Assembly: GCF_000471905.2 (NCBI RefSeq)
Contig: NW_006499912.1
Location: 5,262,366 to 5,326,365, forward strand
Length of the DNA stretch: 64,000 nt
Origin: Amborella trichopoda
Lineage: Eukaryota; Streptophyta; Magnoliopsida; Amborellales; Amborellaceae
Direction: 5' to 3'
Shown: one piece after another, positions 25,401-37,700 of the stretch
Position numbering within the stretch: position 1 is the stretch's first letter
Layout of the letters: every line of letters starts with the position of its first letter
Notes under the pieces: generated by a model
What the model saw: only the letters and a program-made list of their open reading frames with translations
Databases searched by the model: none
Told to the model about the DNA's origin: nothing
Position numbers and translations under genes: made by a program

Positions 25401-28028
25401 AACAAATAGTTTAAAATGATTACACAAATTGCCTGAATAGATAGAAAACTATATGATGGTAATAATGGTGAAAAAGAGAAACGGAAAAAGTTGTCTTAAA
25501 TTAGCAAAAATGAGAGAGAAAAAATGTAGGGATCTAGACCATATTAAGTGCATTACGAGTGAGGATCAAAGGGCCATGGCTAAGGATGAAGAAGTCAATA
25601 TTTCCAAAACTTAATTAACTGACGAACACAATATGAACCAAAGTTTTAAAAAGCGGACCACTCAGCACCTAGGCGGTCCAGAAGGCCTGGGCGCATTGCC
25701 CAGGCGGCCAAACTAGGCAGATATCCCTGGGCGCCTGCCTAGGCACCTGGGAACCCGCCTAGGTGCCCGCCCAGAGCCTGCGCCTTGCCCAGGGGCGGAA
25801 ATGCGGCTCCTTAAAGGTATTTTTGGGCCATTTTTTTTAAATTGTGGGTTTTAGGTTCATTTGAAACCTAAAACCCATTAGAGGTTATTTTAGAGCGAGA
25901 GAATCCCAAAAAAAAGAAAAAACTTCTACTAGGCCACCCAGGTTTAGGGCTCCTGTCTAAGCGCTAGGCGGCCTGGACCCCCCCGACTGCCTAAGTACCG
26001 CCTAACGCTTTTTGAAACACTGATATGAACATAGCAGTAGAAGGAACCGAGGGCGAAGGTCATCGATAGATTTGGAGGATTAGGATATTGGAAGTGAAAG
26101 GAGCTTTGAAGAGGAAATAAGAAAAGTCTTTAGGAGCAGAAGGTATTTTGATAGAGGTTTGGAAGTACATGGGAGAGATTGGCATTGACTGGCTGACAAC
26201 GTTGTTCAACAAGGTGTTAAGAGCAAAGAAAATGCTGGACAAATAGAAGAAAAGTATTGTGGTACCTATTTTCAAGAACAAAGGAGATAGGATTGTGCAA
26301 ACTATTGAGGGATTAAACTTTATCAAGCTGTAGGAGAGAGTGACTAAACAACGACTAAGGCATGAAATAAATGTATCACAAAACCAATTCGGTTTTAGGC
26401 CAGGGAGGTCAACAACCACGGCTATTTTCCTACTTAGCCAACTTATTGAGAAGTTTAGGGTGAAGGGCAAAAACCTCCACATGGTCTTTATTGATCTAGA
26501 GAAAGCTTATGATAGAGTACCTCGAGATTTGATTTGGTGGGTGTTGAAAAAGAAAAGAATCTTCAAACACTACATCGACTTAGTGAGAGACATATAAGAG
26601 GGAGCGCTAACTAGTGTACGAACAATTAGTGTAGAGACGAGTGAGTTTTCAATGACAATAGGTCTACATTAGGGGTCAACATTGAGCCCATACCTCTTTG
26701 TCTTAGTTATGAACGACCTAACCAGGCGCATATAAGATGAAGCACCGTGGTGCACGTTGTTCACATATGATTATAGTTTTGATTGATGAGACCTAAAATT
26801 GCGTCAACACAAAGTTAGAACTTTGGAGGGATGCTTTAGAATAGGTTTTAAAATTAGCCAAACTAAGATATAGTATATGGAATGCAAGTTTAGTAATAAT
26901 AGGAGTAGAGACGAGAAAGTGGCTAAGATTGACAACCAAGAAATACAAAAAATAATGCACTTTCGATATCTTGGGTCGATAATTCAAGAAAATGGAGAAA
27001 TTGAAGAAGATGTTGCACATAGAATTAGAGCTGGGCACGCAAAGTAGAGATGCAACCGGTGTGATAGCCGCATACCAATGAAGCTGAAGGGCAAGTTCTA
27101 TAGGACAGCTGTGAGATTAGCTTTGCCTTATAGAGTGGAATGTTGGGTAGTCAAGAAACAAAATTACCCATAAAAATTCAAAATGATTACATTCGATAGA
27201 ATTTAGGTGTGGCACCAATAGGCGATAAGAAGAGAGAAAGTAGAATTAGGTGGGCTGCCATATGTGGCATAAATCCAGTACAACACCTGTTAGGAGGTGC
27301 GACTTAGTTCAAGTGAAAGGCTCAAAAAAGGTAAAGAGTAGGCCCAAAAGGACATGGTTGGAAGCAATGAGAAAATATATGAGGACTTATAGCTTCACTA
27401 AAGGTATAGCCCTTAATAGCAGACCATGATTCATATAGCCGACCCCAATTAGTTGGGAAAAAGCTTTGACAATGATGATGGTAATAAAGGGAGGACATGA
27501 CATGCACCAGAAAAATGAAGTATTAAACCCTATAAATATAATAAATGAGCTCATAGGGAGAGGTGAGAGAAAAAGAACATATAACATCCCACATAGATGT
27601 TCAATGAACTTTGAGAAATCTTGAACACCAACCCATTTTTTAAATGAGGAACATGTGCCAAGTTCACTCAAAGTTGCAAAGGAACAAAGAATCTTGAGAA
27701 AAAAATATAGTGATCCTGATAAGGATACTCAAAATCCTCACCAAGAATCTATGACTTTTAGGCCCACATGTCATCAAATCTCTAACAGCCACTAAGTAGT
27801 CTAGAAACTGCTTTGTCGTATGGCTTCCAAGAACAGTGATTGGTACTTAACAGTGGTAAACTACCCCCACATACTAACGACAAAATAAATTCTCTGGCTT
27901 TTCAATAGATTCAAAGAAAAAATATGGGAAAATATTTTTTCATAGCAGGAAACGGGCTTGGGTCAAGACGGTAGAGGCTAGGTTTTCATAGCCCAACATC
28001 TCAAGTTTCATTCCTATGTAACCTGGTC

Positions 28029-28097
<69 letters not shown>

Positions 28098-31000
28098 CAT
28101 AGTAAACAGTTATTGCAGAATCATGACGCTTTTAAAGGATCTACACTGAATGGGACAAGCCGTATGACAATCATTGTGAAAGCACTAAATCTTGGCAAAC
28201 AAGTGACACTATTCCCAGTCAAACCATCACCCATTTCAATTACTTCTCGATTTACATACTCAAAGAGATATTAGCACTGGGCCCCTTACCAGGTGGCAGC
28301 CGACAAAACGACGTTAAGAAAATCCCTCTCAAAATAGGGGGTTGGCGAAGGACAATACAACCATAAGAGACGAGAAAATCTTGGCCTCCGTGAAGGCTGT
28401 TGTGCCAATAAAGGTGTTCACTTTCAAAGCTCATCCCTAAGTAACCATGCCAGCAGAGCCGGCTTTGAAAAAAATATGCAATGAAAGGAAGCTTAAGAAC
28501 CCGATCTGGAGGACATGCTCGCGACTCTACATTAGGAGCTTCAAAACCAATAATCTTCCCCTTCAAAAAGCCATCAGCCCTAGACCCTCAGAACTATGCC
28601 ATCTACCCATCAATTATCAAGTGTCTCAAGTAGCACCCAATTTTCCAAGAGGCCATGGAAGTTCTGCTAAACTCTTTGACTGCAAGTACCAAACAAGGCC
28701 TACAAGCATCCCTCCTTTGCACCCTTGCCCTCATACATCCACATAATCCAAAAAAGTAGTAAATCTAATCCGGAAAATGACTGCCCACAAGGATTTAGTT
28801 GCCAAATAGCCAAACAAAAGCTACCATCCTCAGTGAACTTCGAACCAATGTTTCCGGGAGCTAAAAACCCCACAGCCATCCAAAAGATCTGCAATATGTT
28901 ATGCAGGAAAAATGTTGTATGACCAAAAAATGTTAATATGAGAAGCAAACCCTTACAAAGTAGCTACAGTATTCAAAGGGAATGACCTAAACGAAGAAAA
29001 ATGCAGTCAAATGTCATTTTAAGTAAGATAGTGAATTAAGTACCCCCAAAGTGGCAATTTCTCCATTCTAAGGAGGAGGAGATCACAAAACGATCATCCC
29101 CTATATGTCGCAAATTCGATATAGAAGGCCAATCAAATTCAATGAACTGTTGATTATCAAAAACAAAAATTGACCAATAATATTATAGATACATCTTGAC
29201 TGATAAAATAGAACAGACTCACACGCAAACACCCAACGACACCCATGACAGGAACACAACCCACAAAGTCGAAAAAAATTCGAATCCATAGTTTTACTTA
29301 ATTGTTTCTATTTACAATAAATATTTCATTTGTTGTTGCCCATTTATAAATTTCAACTATTGTTGCCAACCCTCTCAGATTTATCGTGGATGGCAGATAG
29401 TTAGTTGTGTGCCTACAGATCTAACCACATATATCAACAGATGAAGTCTTAAAAAGAGAACCCGTATATTTTGTCCCTGCACAGTAGCCTTACTAGAGCC
29501 AACTCACATAAAACTTGAATAGCAACAGTAAGAGAAAAATATTTCAATAGAGGTCTTATAGCAAAACATAAGAATAGGAGAACAGTTTTCGTCAAAGCTG
29601 ACAATAATATGTGGACAGTTTGCAAGCTGATATCAGACTAAAATAAATTAATATGATACCTAATAAAGTTATCATGCACCAAATATTTTGAGGTTCATGA
29701 AGCACAAAAAAATCTGAAATACATCTGGTTCATGAAGCGAATGTCATAATGATATTGTAGGTGTTCCAATTTCTTTAATCATCACAGTTATAAATCTTAC
29801 AAGCATTGTTTATGGTGCCATTCGACAAAATGGGTGGCCAAAGAAATGAAGACAGTTAATACAAAACACAGTTCCACATTCAAACACTCAACATTTAATT
29901 AGTACAACAGCAAACATGGGATTTCGCTTCACATAATACAACGGTCAAACAAAAAGAAAGTATAGTCATCAACCTGTTGTTTGAAATTGAATTGATATGA
30001 TAATCGTGTGCATGAGCATATATTCTTCTGCATCTGGCAACCAGGCTGGTCTCATGGCTGGCAACCTGGTCAAACAACCATATTCATCAAATTAAAAAAC
30101 CTAGAATGGCAGGCCAAATTTTGAGATGAGAGTTGCAGGAATATGTATTAATGAATGTTAACCACCCCTATGTTACAATTAAACAGTGGATATTTATTTG
30201 GCAATGACCAGGAGAGGAATATAAGCTTGGACAATGCATTCATGTAGAAATCGACACAAAAATAGGAGAAAAAATAGTCAGCATACAAACATGTTCCACA
30301 GACACATTCAATAAACCAAATAAAAAAGCAGATTACACATAAACCCATCTTAACTGCCAAGCTTTTCTCTCTCTACCTACCAGCAGTCAACCTTGGACAT
30401 GATGATGACTACAAGAATAGCCACCACAATATCACAAAAAGAGTTGACAATATGTTTTTTCCAAATTAATATCACTGTAGAGATGAACTCAGAAGCTTAG
30501 AGTGAGTACAACTACCACGGGTAGGTGCAAGGACGGAATCCCTCCTAAGGGGAACACAAAGTCATTGCTTGAATAATTAAACAACTTCTCTGGACATCCA
30601 CCATTTGCCAGATGCATTTTGGAGCTTGTTGCTGCACTTGTTCCAGCAACACCACCATTTGATATTGAATGGGCTATATTCATGTCACAAATTTTTTTGA
30701 CCTTCTTTTCTTGAACCTACGCAAAGACCAAGTGATGAAAAGACAAATTAAAACAGATCTCAAAGATAATAAATCACAAAATTCACAGGCCACAATTTGA
30801 TACAATTATGTAAGCAAAAAAACATATATACCCAGATTGCATACCTGCACCTTACCACAGTAGAAAGGTAATAGTTTACTCAACCATTAACATTTTAAGC
30901 CACATTGTAACATTAAAATTTCTGTGGACACTAATTCTCAGTTTTAAAAAGAATGGAACTAAATATCTCTAAGTCCTTAACTATGGTGTTAATGTAATCC

Positions 31001-34000
31001 TTTTGGGTAACAATTATTAATAAAGGTGTTTGAATTTTCGCCGGATAGGCACCAAAATATAGGAAAGAGAAGCAGTCTATTTTATCAGAAACTTTTAAAA
31101 GAAAGAACTTCTTTTCATGATAAAAAAAGGAAGATTGAAAAGACATAAGAGACACCACTTTGGATATGAACAATCAAAAGTGATCTTTGTTCTAGTTCTT
31201 TCATAGGCCAAATTATGCAGCAACTTGCACCACAGAGACAATCTTTTTTCTCTGCATCGTTCCAATTTTATCAGATGTCTCCGAAGAGGCCACAATCTTT
31301 TTTCTTTTTGCTTTACAATAATGATATACGTCATAAAATTGGGAAAAAATCTAACAGATATTAGAAGCATAAGCAAGTCAAATCAAAAGCCCTTGCAAAA
31401 CCAACCATGCATATGTGGTATGATATATTCCAAACTCTGTCCAAAAAGACAAGAACATCATGTACAGGGAACCATTATATTCAATGTCGATACCAACTTT
31501 TTTTGCCTATTTTTATTCAAGCTAATAATTGCTGAATTGTACGGAAAGTACATAAATAACTTTAATGTATTGTTAAAATATGGTACACACCGAAAGAACT
31601 AGTAGCAAACAAACAGAAAAGATATCAGCAAAAAGGTAATTAGTATGAGAAAAGGTGCGCTCTTCAGAGACAAAGACAGAATGTGCAACAAATATATATG
31701 TTTTAAACAAAAAGAAATCATCTAGAGCCCACTCAATTGATCTACTCCACTAGTGACGAAATAAAGACTCAAATTTTTGTTAGTAATTCAAGTTCTTAAT
31801 GATTTGAACCCTAATATGAATACTTCAAGAATTGTTCGCCTATTCAAGGTGCTTCTTAGATTTTACTGCAGATCATAGCATAATCAGTGGAACATAGAAG
31901 TCCAATCCATTTAAGCAGTACAAGTTCATAAAAGCACCAGTAATGCCCCTTCTCAATTAGAAAATCCAATTATGATATAGAATCAATTTGTGGTGATTGA
32001 TTCCAACTTTGCTCAAGGAAGTAGGACCATATTCATCTGAAAGGTAGCAGATAGGATTGATAGGTTGGTAAGAGAAACCGAAAGTAAGGAGTTATCCTCA
32101 ACAGCTGACAGGCTTTTACGGACCCTCGCAGTAAGGTCAGCAAGGCACCACAACAGTCTTCCTTGATACGTGATTTACAGGTTTACAGCAGGTGTCACTG
32201 GGCAGGCCGCTAGAGGCACAAGTGTGACAGCTTTTCAGTAGGGAAGTGAGGATAGCATGCAGAGCCTAACTCTCTACAAAATGCTATTAAATCAATCAGC
32301 AAACAACTTTGATAGACTGTATGAGCTATAGTACATGTCCAGCAATCCAGTGGGCATGGCAAATCAGTACAAGTGTGACATTTTGGAAATGTTCTCAATA
32401 AAATCTCCTCTGAGGCCCTGATATACATTGTGGGTAAGCATTTTCCAAGATACAGCATCTGGAGGGGTTCAATGACTGTCAGAACAGGAAGAGGTGAATA
32501 CAGGAACAAGATTGAAATCAATCATCCAAGGATATCTTAGGAAGAATATGGGATCTCACAAGGTAGAATGATGTTATGAACATATGCCTATGACTACCAG
32601 AATTACAAGCAATCCTTTGGGTTTCAAAGAACCCTGAGATTCCTAGATATGTTTTTTTTTTTTTTAACGTTAACTGTTAGTAGTGGGCTAGCAATTTCTG
32701 AAACAGTTAGTAGCTTTCGAAAGCGGTTAGCATTGGTAGGAATAGAAACCGAGACCGGTAGCTGAGTCACAGGTGGTGCTACCACCTTGACCTCAACCGC
32801 ATTCCTGAGATTCCTAAATATGTTATACCACAGTGTTCATAACTCACAACAGAATGACAGTATTATTTGTATTTCCATTTTCCAATTGGATTTCATAGTT
32901 CTTACTGCTTCTCACAGATGCCATAGGGAAGGTGATTCCAATCTAACATTTAGTATAGGTGCCTTCTTTTATAAAGACCCTATTAAAAAGTACAATGCAA
33001 AATTGTCCCCAGTAAGATTTTAGAGGAACAATGTGGTTCCAGATAAATTCTTTTAAGTCACTAACCAATTGAGAAATCACAAAACTCAAGGGAATTCCAG
33101 TATAGTTGTTCTTTCAGAACAGGCAAAACAACAGAGAAAATTGAGAAGTTCTTTAAGTGACTTAACCAATAGAGAAGTTATAAAACTCAAGGGAGTTGTA
33201 GTATAGTTGTTCTTTCAATAATGGCAAAACAACAGGAATGCAACAAAATTTCAAAAGTTCTCCAAACTCAAACAAAACAACAATCAACCTCGGCATTTGG
33301 GGTTAGCAAGATTCACAAGAACGATTTTGATGTAATGGGGTTTTATTTTTTTTTGTTCATTTTACTATTTTATGGATTTTAGGTTTGGATTATTTTGGGT
33401 TTCTAATTATTTTTAGGGGTATTGGAGTATTTTTTTAGTGGTAGAGAATTGATAGGTAAAATTGAAAATTTATTTTTTATTTTTAAAAATGAAGGACTGA
33501 GATCTAGTTAGGGTTTCTTAGGGAACAATTAAGGTTTTGGGATTGTTTTCTTTTACAAATATGTAACTCTTGGATTGAAGAAAGAGAGAGCGAAGAGAGT
33601 AAGAGTTTATTTTGGATTTTGTGAATAGATCTTCTTTGCGTTGGACTCCCTTACAGACCCTAAAAGAGGGTATATTTCTCTCAACTATTATTTTTATTCT
33701 AATTTTCTACTTTGCTTATTTTTCTTTCTCCCTTTTCTCTATGCATCAATTCCCTTTTCCCTACATCAATTGGCACTAGAACATTCCTAAATCAATAGCT
33801 ATCAGAGCTTTACAAGATCCATCCGTCACAATGCCATTAAAACTTACTCTTGTGATCAGTGACCTGTTGCCACAAATAATAGAAACAGTGAAACAGCATT
33901 TTAACGAGAGCATAAATCAATCGATGGAAGGTATTGACGAGAGATCCATGGAATTCTAGGAGAGATCGTTGTAATTTCAATGCTTGCAACGGTTACAAAT

Positions 34001-34755
34001 ATCGTTCAACGAGAAGAGGGCGCGGCTCGAAACCAAATAGATCCGGCGTCAAATCTCCCCCCAAGGATTAATCAAGCTCCACTACCAACTCCAGTAGTCG
34101 GTCGTATATGTAATGAGAAAATTTTGTGGCAAGAACCACGAGCTGAGGCACTTCCACGTGATCTTGGTATTAAGGTCGGTCTTCTAGAGGTTCATCAGAA
34201 AGTCGAAAGAGAAATTAAAAATATGTTCGACATCCCGAAGTTCTAGTACAAGTTGCCCATAAACGGTTAGATTAATTGGTTTATTGAAGAAAACAAACTA
34301 CCTCAGCGAATGGCGGACTACATCACCAGTTATTCAATTGGCCTTTGAAGGATGTGATGAGCACAATAAGCTTGAGGTCGAGGTTTTTTTAGTTGTAGGG
34401 AATTGAGGGGTAAATTTGAAACTTTATTTTTTTAAAAATAGATGAAGGGTTGGCATCTTGTAAGGGTTTCTTAAGGAACAAGTTAGGTTTTAGGGATGTT
34501 TTCTTCTATAAATATGTACCTTGTGGATTAGAAAAAGAGAGACTGAAGAGAATAAAAGTTTATTTTGGATTTTGTGAAGAGATCTTTTTGGGGGTGGACT
34601 CCCTTATGGACCCTAAGAGAGGGTATATTCTCATCTTTTTTTTTTTTGTATTTTCTGCTTTGCTTATTTTTCTTCCTCCCTATTCTCTCTGCATCAATTC
34701 CCTTTCCCTACACGAGATTTTCAGGATAGATCAGAAGCAATTAGAGGCTATTCAG

Positions 34756-34793
<38 letters not shown>

Positions 34794-37700
34794 GCCTACA
34801 TCACAAATCAAATTGTCAGAAAAACACAAAAGTTTAGATTTTAGACATGATTTGTACAACTTCGTAAATTTGTGACTCATTACCAGTCATGAATGAACAT
34901 GTGTAAAGGCTTTCAAAAACAGTAATTCGAGTTTTATACTCAGTGACACACCAGCCAATTGAAACATGCAACCCTACCAGAGATTGGACTCTCCTGTCTC
35001 CACACTAACCTCCTTGGGAAGTAGCAAGACCCAGCCAATTGAAACATGCAACCCTGCCAGAGATTGGACTCTCCTGACTCCACACTAACCTCCTTGGGAA
35101 GTAGCAAGACCCAAAACCACACGGCAGCCGGTAGATTGGACAAACAAAACAATGATGAAGGTCCCAATAACCAACCTTTATATACACTCTCTGACTAAAA
35201 ACTCAAGGGACCAGACCGTTATATATACCCTCTCCAACTAAAAACTCAAGGGACCAGACCGTTAAATATACCCTCTCCTACTAAAAACTCAAGGGACCAG
35301 ACCTTTATATACCTTCTCCAACTAAAATCTCAAGGGACCAGACCGTTAATTAATCTCCCCATCCCTCTAATGTTACAAGTCAGTACCGGGACAGAATAAA
35401 ATTTTGGCAAGATTTTGGGGATGGTTGTGGGCCTGAATATGGCAGTACTTGCAGAATTTGCTAGGTAATACCATGAAGTTGGAGAGAATACCAAACACTT
35501 TTAAGTCCGCCTCTATGTAGTAAGCAAAGCCCTAGAAATCGCCTGATTATTGATCAATCTAAGTGGAAATTCGCCCCACAGAAGGGTTCATATCTCTCCC
35601 TTGAAGGTTGCATAACTCTCATTAAGGCAATTTTATCCTGTATCTTGGGTGCTTCCTGTATGTATTTCAAATGACAAGGTGGCAGTCAAAAGGCTAAGAA
35701 ACTTCTGAGTTAATTGCTTCAGAGTGGTGGAGAGGAGAAAGCTCAATTCCATTTAATTAGTTGGGAGGGGTGCAATGTCACGATAGAGGGCAGATAGGGC
35801 ATAAGGATGTTTAAAGAACTACCAAGATTCTACGAAGCAGGCAGAATTTGAGGTTTGGCAGACAGCAGGAACTTCATGATGCCAGATCATAAGGGTGAGT
35901 ATCGATTAAACAAAACAGGCTACTAGGAAGGATAGTAGGTTAAGCAGGTTTCGAAAGGCTGAGTAGTACGAATCATGCAAGGATAGCCTATCACAGGGGC
36001 ATACATCTATAGTTGAGCAGGTAGATCAATTTCCCAGGATACGTACTGCATTGGGATGGCCTTAAGAAGTTTCACATTTTCAAGTATCATAGTAGATAAT
36101 GAAGCTCATGACATTTGAGGAGGGAACAGTGGCTTGGTGTCCGATGTTTAGGTGTGTTTTTAGGAGGGGAGATTTGACAGATGTCTGTTCATTAGGGCCG
36201 CTTTTTAATCCCCAAATTCACGGACGGGTGAGGATTATGAGGACTTGGCATTGGAATCAATTTGGTCATTCTATAGGATGCAGTGAGGTTCCTAATATTT
36301 TAACTCCCCAATGGAGTTGGTATGGAGAGTACTTATCCCCCTTGGAATCTTACAGTTGGTCAGCAATCCAAGACAAGATTCTTATGGATGGCCGTCTTGG
36401 CATAGGAATTTGCAGTTCACATATGCCTCTGCAGGTTAAATGAGCACCTTAAAAAACAGGTTTTAGCCTTCTTTTTCAAGAACAGTATGCATGCACTAGA
36501 AGGCAAGCATATCAAGACATGATACGTACTCACCCAAATAGGCAAATATTATTAATCCAACTGCTTACATGCACTCCATCTTTTATTTCCCGTTCAGGCA
36601 TGTTTCTTATAAACTGAAGTTAAGATCTTTATAGTTCAACTTATGTTACATTTTTGTACCTAGCTCACTACGCTCAGATGCCTTTTACCCATGTTTATTA
36701 TTCGCAGGCAGTCACATTGATAAACTCCCAAACTCTTTTATTGTAAATGTCATAAAGTTAGCCCCAGAAAGTCCACGGATTCTCTCTCTAAACAGCAGGT
36801 ATTGACTTTTGCACGAGTACTGACACATAATAGAGCACATAACTGAAATAAGAAAAATTTGATTTCATCCGGCTTTCACAGATTTTGTGCACACCTTAAT
36901 TCAAACCATGTGCCCTAGACAAGTACAGCATCCACTAAACAGGTTGGAATAGCTATGCATTCACATAGAATAGTGCCACATGATTGTAAACTAAAGAACT
37001 CATGAACCATAAAATTAGGCCAATCCTTTAATAGACAAGTAATACTACAAAACATTATCACATGGGGGGTTTGATTGCCAGAAATTGTCGAATAGTGAAT
37101 TATTTCTCTTTAAAAATTGATTCCCAAAATAGGAACTAATTAAGCACCAAAGCAGCCCATGAGATTCTTGAAAGTCAATCCAAGGCCTGTATAAATAACA
37201 TGAGTGCCTAGCCCAACTGTCAACATCAATGAGTTTCAGATTGCACAAGAAGAAATCACAGCATAGATAACTGTAAATTCAAGAGAACTATTTTCCCAAT
37301 TAGTTGGGAGAAGGATTGAAATGATGATGATGATGAAATTTCAGATAACTATTTTACATAAAAAGTTGAGCCAACCAGAAAGAGAAATCCTGTTGGCTTG
37401 TTAATATCGATTTCACCAAAGACAATCATAAAACAACCAGGTCAAAAAATGAAGAAAATCATCCACATCACCTTCCAAAACTTTATTGTTTTGTCATTTG
37501 TTGAGAGAAGAAACAGGGCACCATTGGCTGTCTGGCACCATCTGATTTTATTGATCTTCTCCTCAATTTCCAAACTTTTAAGATAATCAAACTGAACGGG
37601 CAGAGATTAAATCAGTTCATCTTATAGAATAGCAGAAGCCCACAATAAACAGCTGAGAAAATATAAAATCCAAGCAGCACCACTTTGTGAGGTATACCTC

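Larger units (their letters stand above)
25132..29973 (-). other. PP2A B intron 6
   Basis: 4842 bases, holding the RTE LINE fragment with nested hAT MITE, a short SINE and a compound microsatellite. Between 28240 and 28950 the sequence is richer in GC and has ORFs on both strands (28252-28566 minus, 28447-28746 plus), but no domain was recognised in them. Confidence 0.85.
30717..37471 (-). other. PP2A B intron 4, largest intron
   Basis: 6755 bases. Contains a SINE, a 102-base duplication, a gypsy remnant with two LTRs, a GA microsatellite, two minisatellites and a tiny RTE tail. 35400-37290 has no recognised element; the ORF at 36099-36443 (plus, 114 codons) shows no known motif. Confidence 0.85.

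Noticed and set aside
28074-28274. ORF beginning with Cys-Val repeats
   Set aside because: Simply a translated TG microsatellite.
28252-28948. Overlapping ORFs on both strands in intron 6 as a nested gene
   Set aside because: No recognised motif on either strand, and both strands are open by composition only.
36099-36443. 114-codon plus-strand ORF in intron 4
   Set aside because: Antisense to the host gene within an intron, with no motif; kept only as a note in the intron entry.
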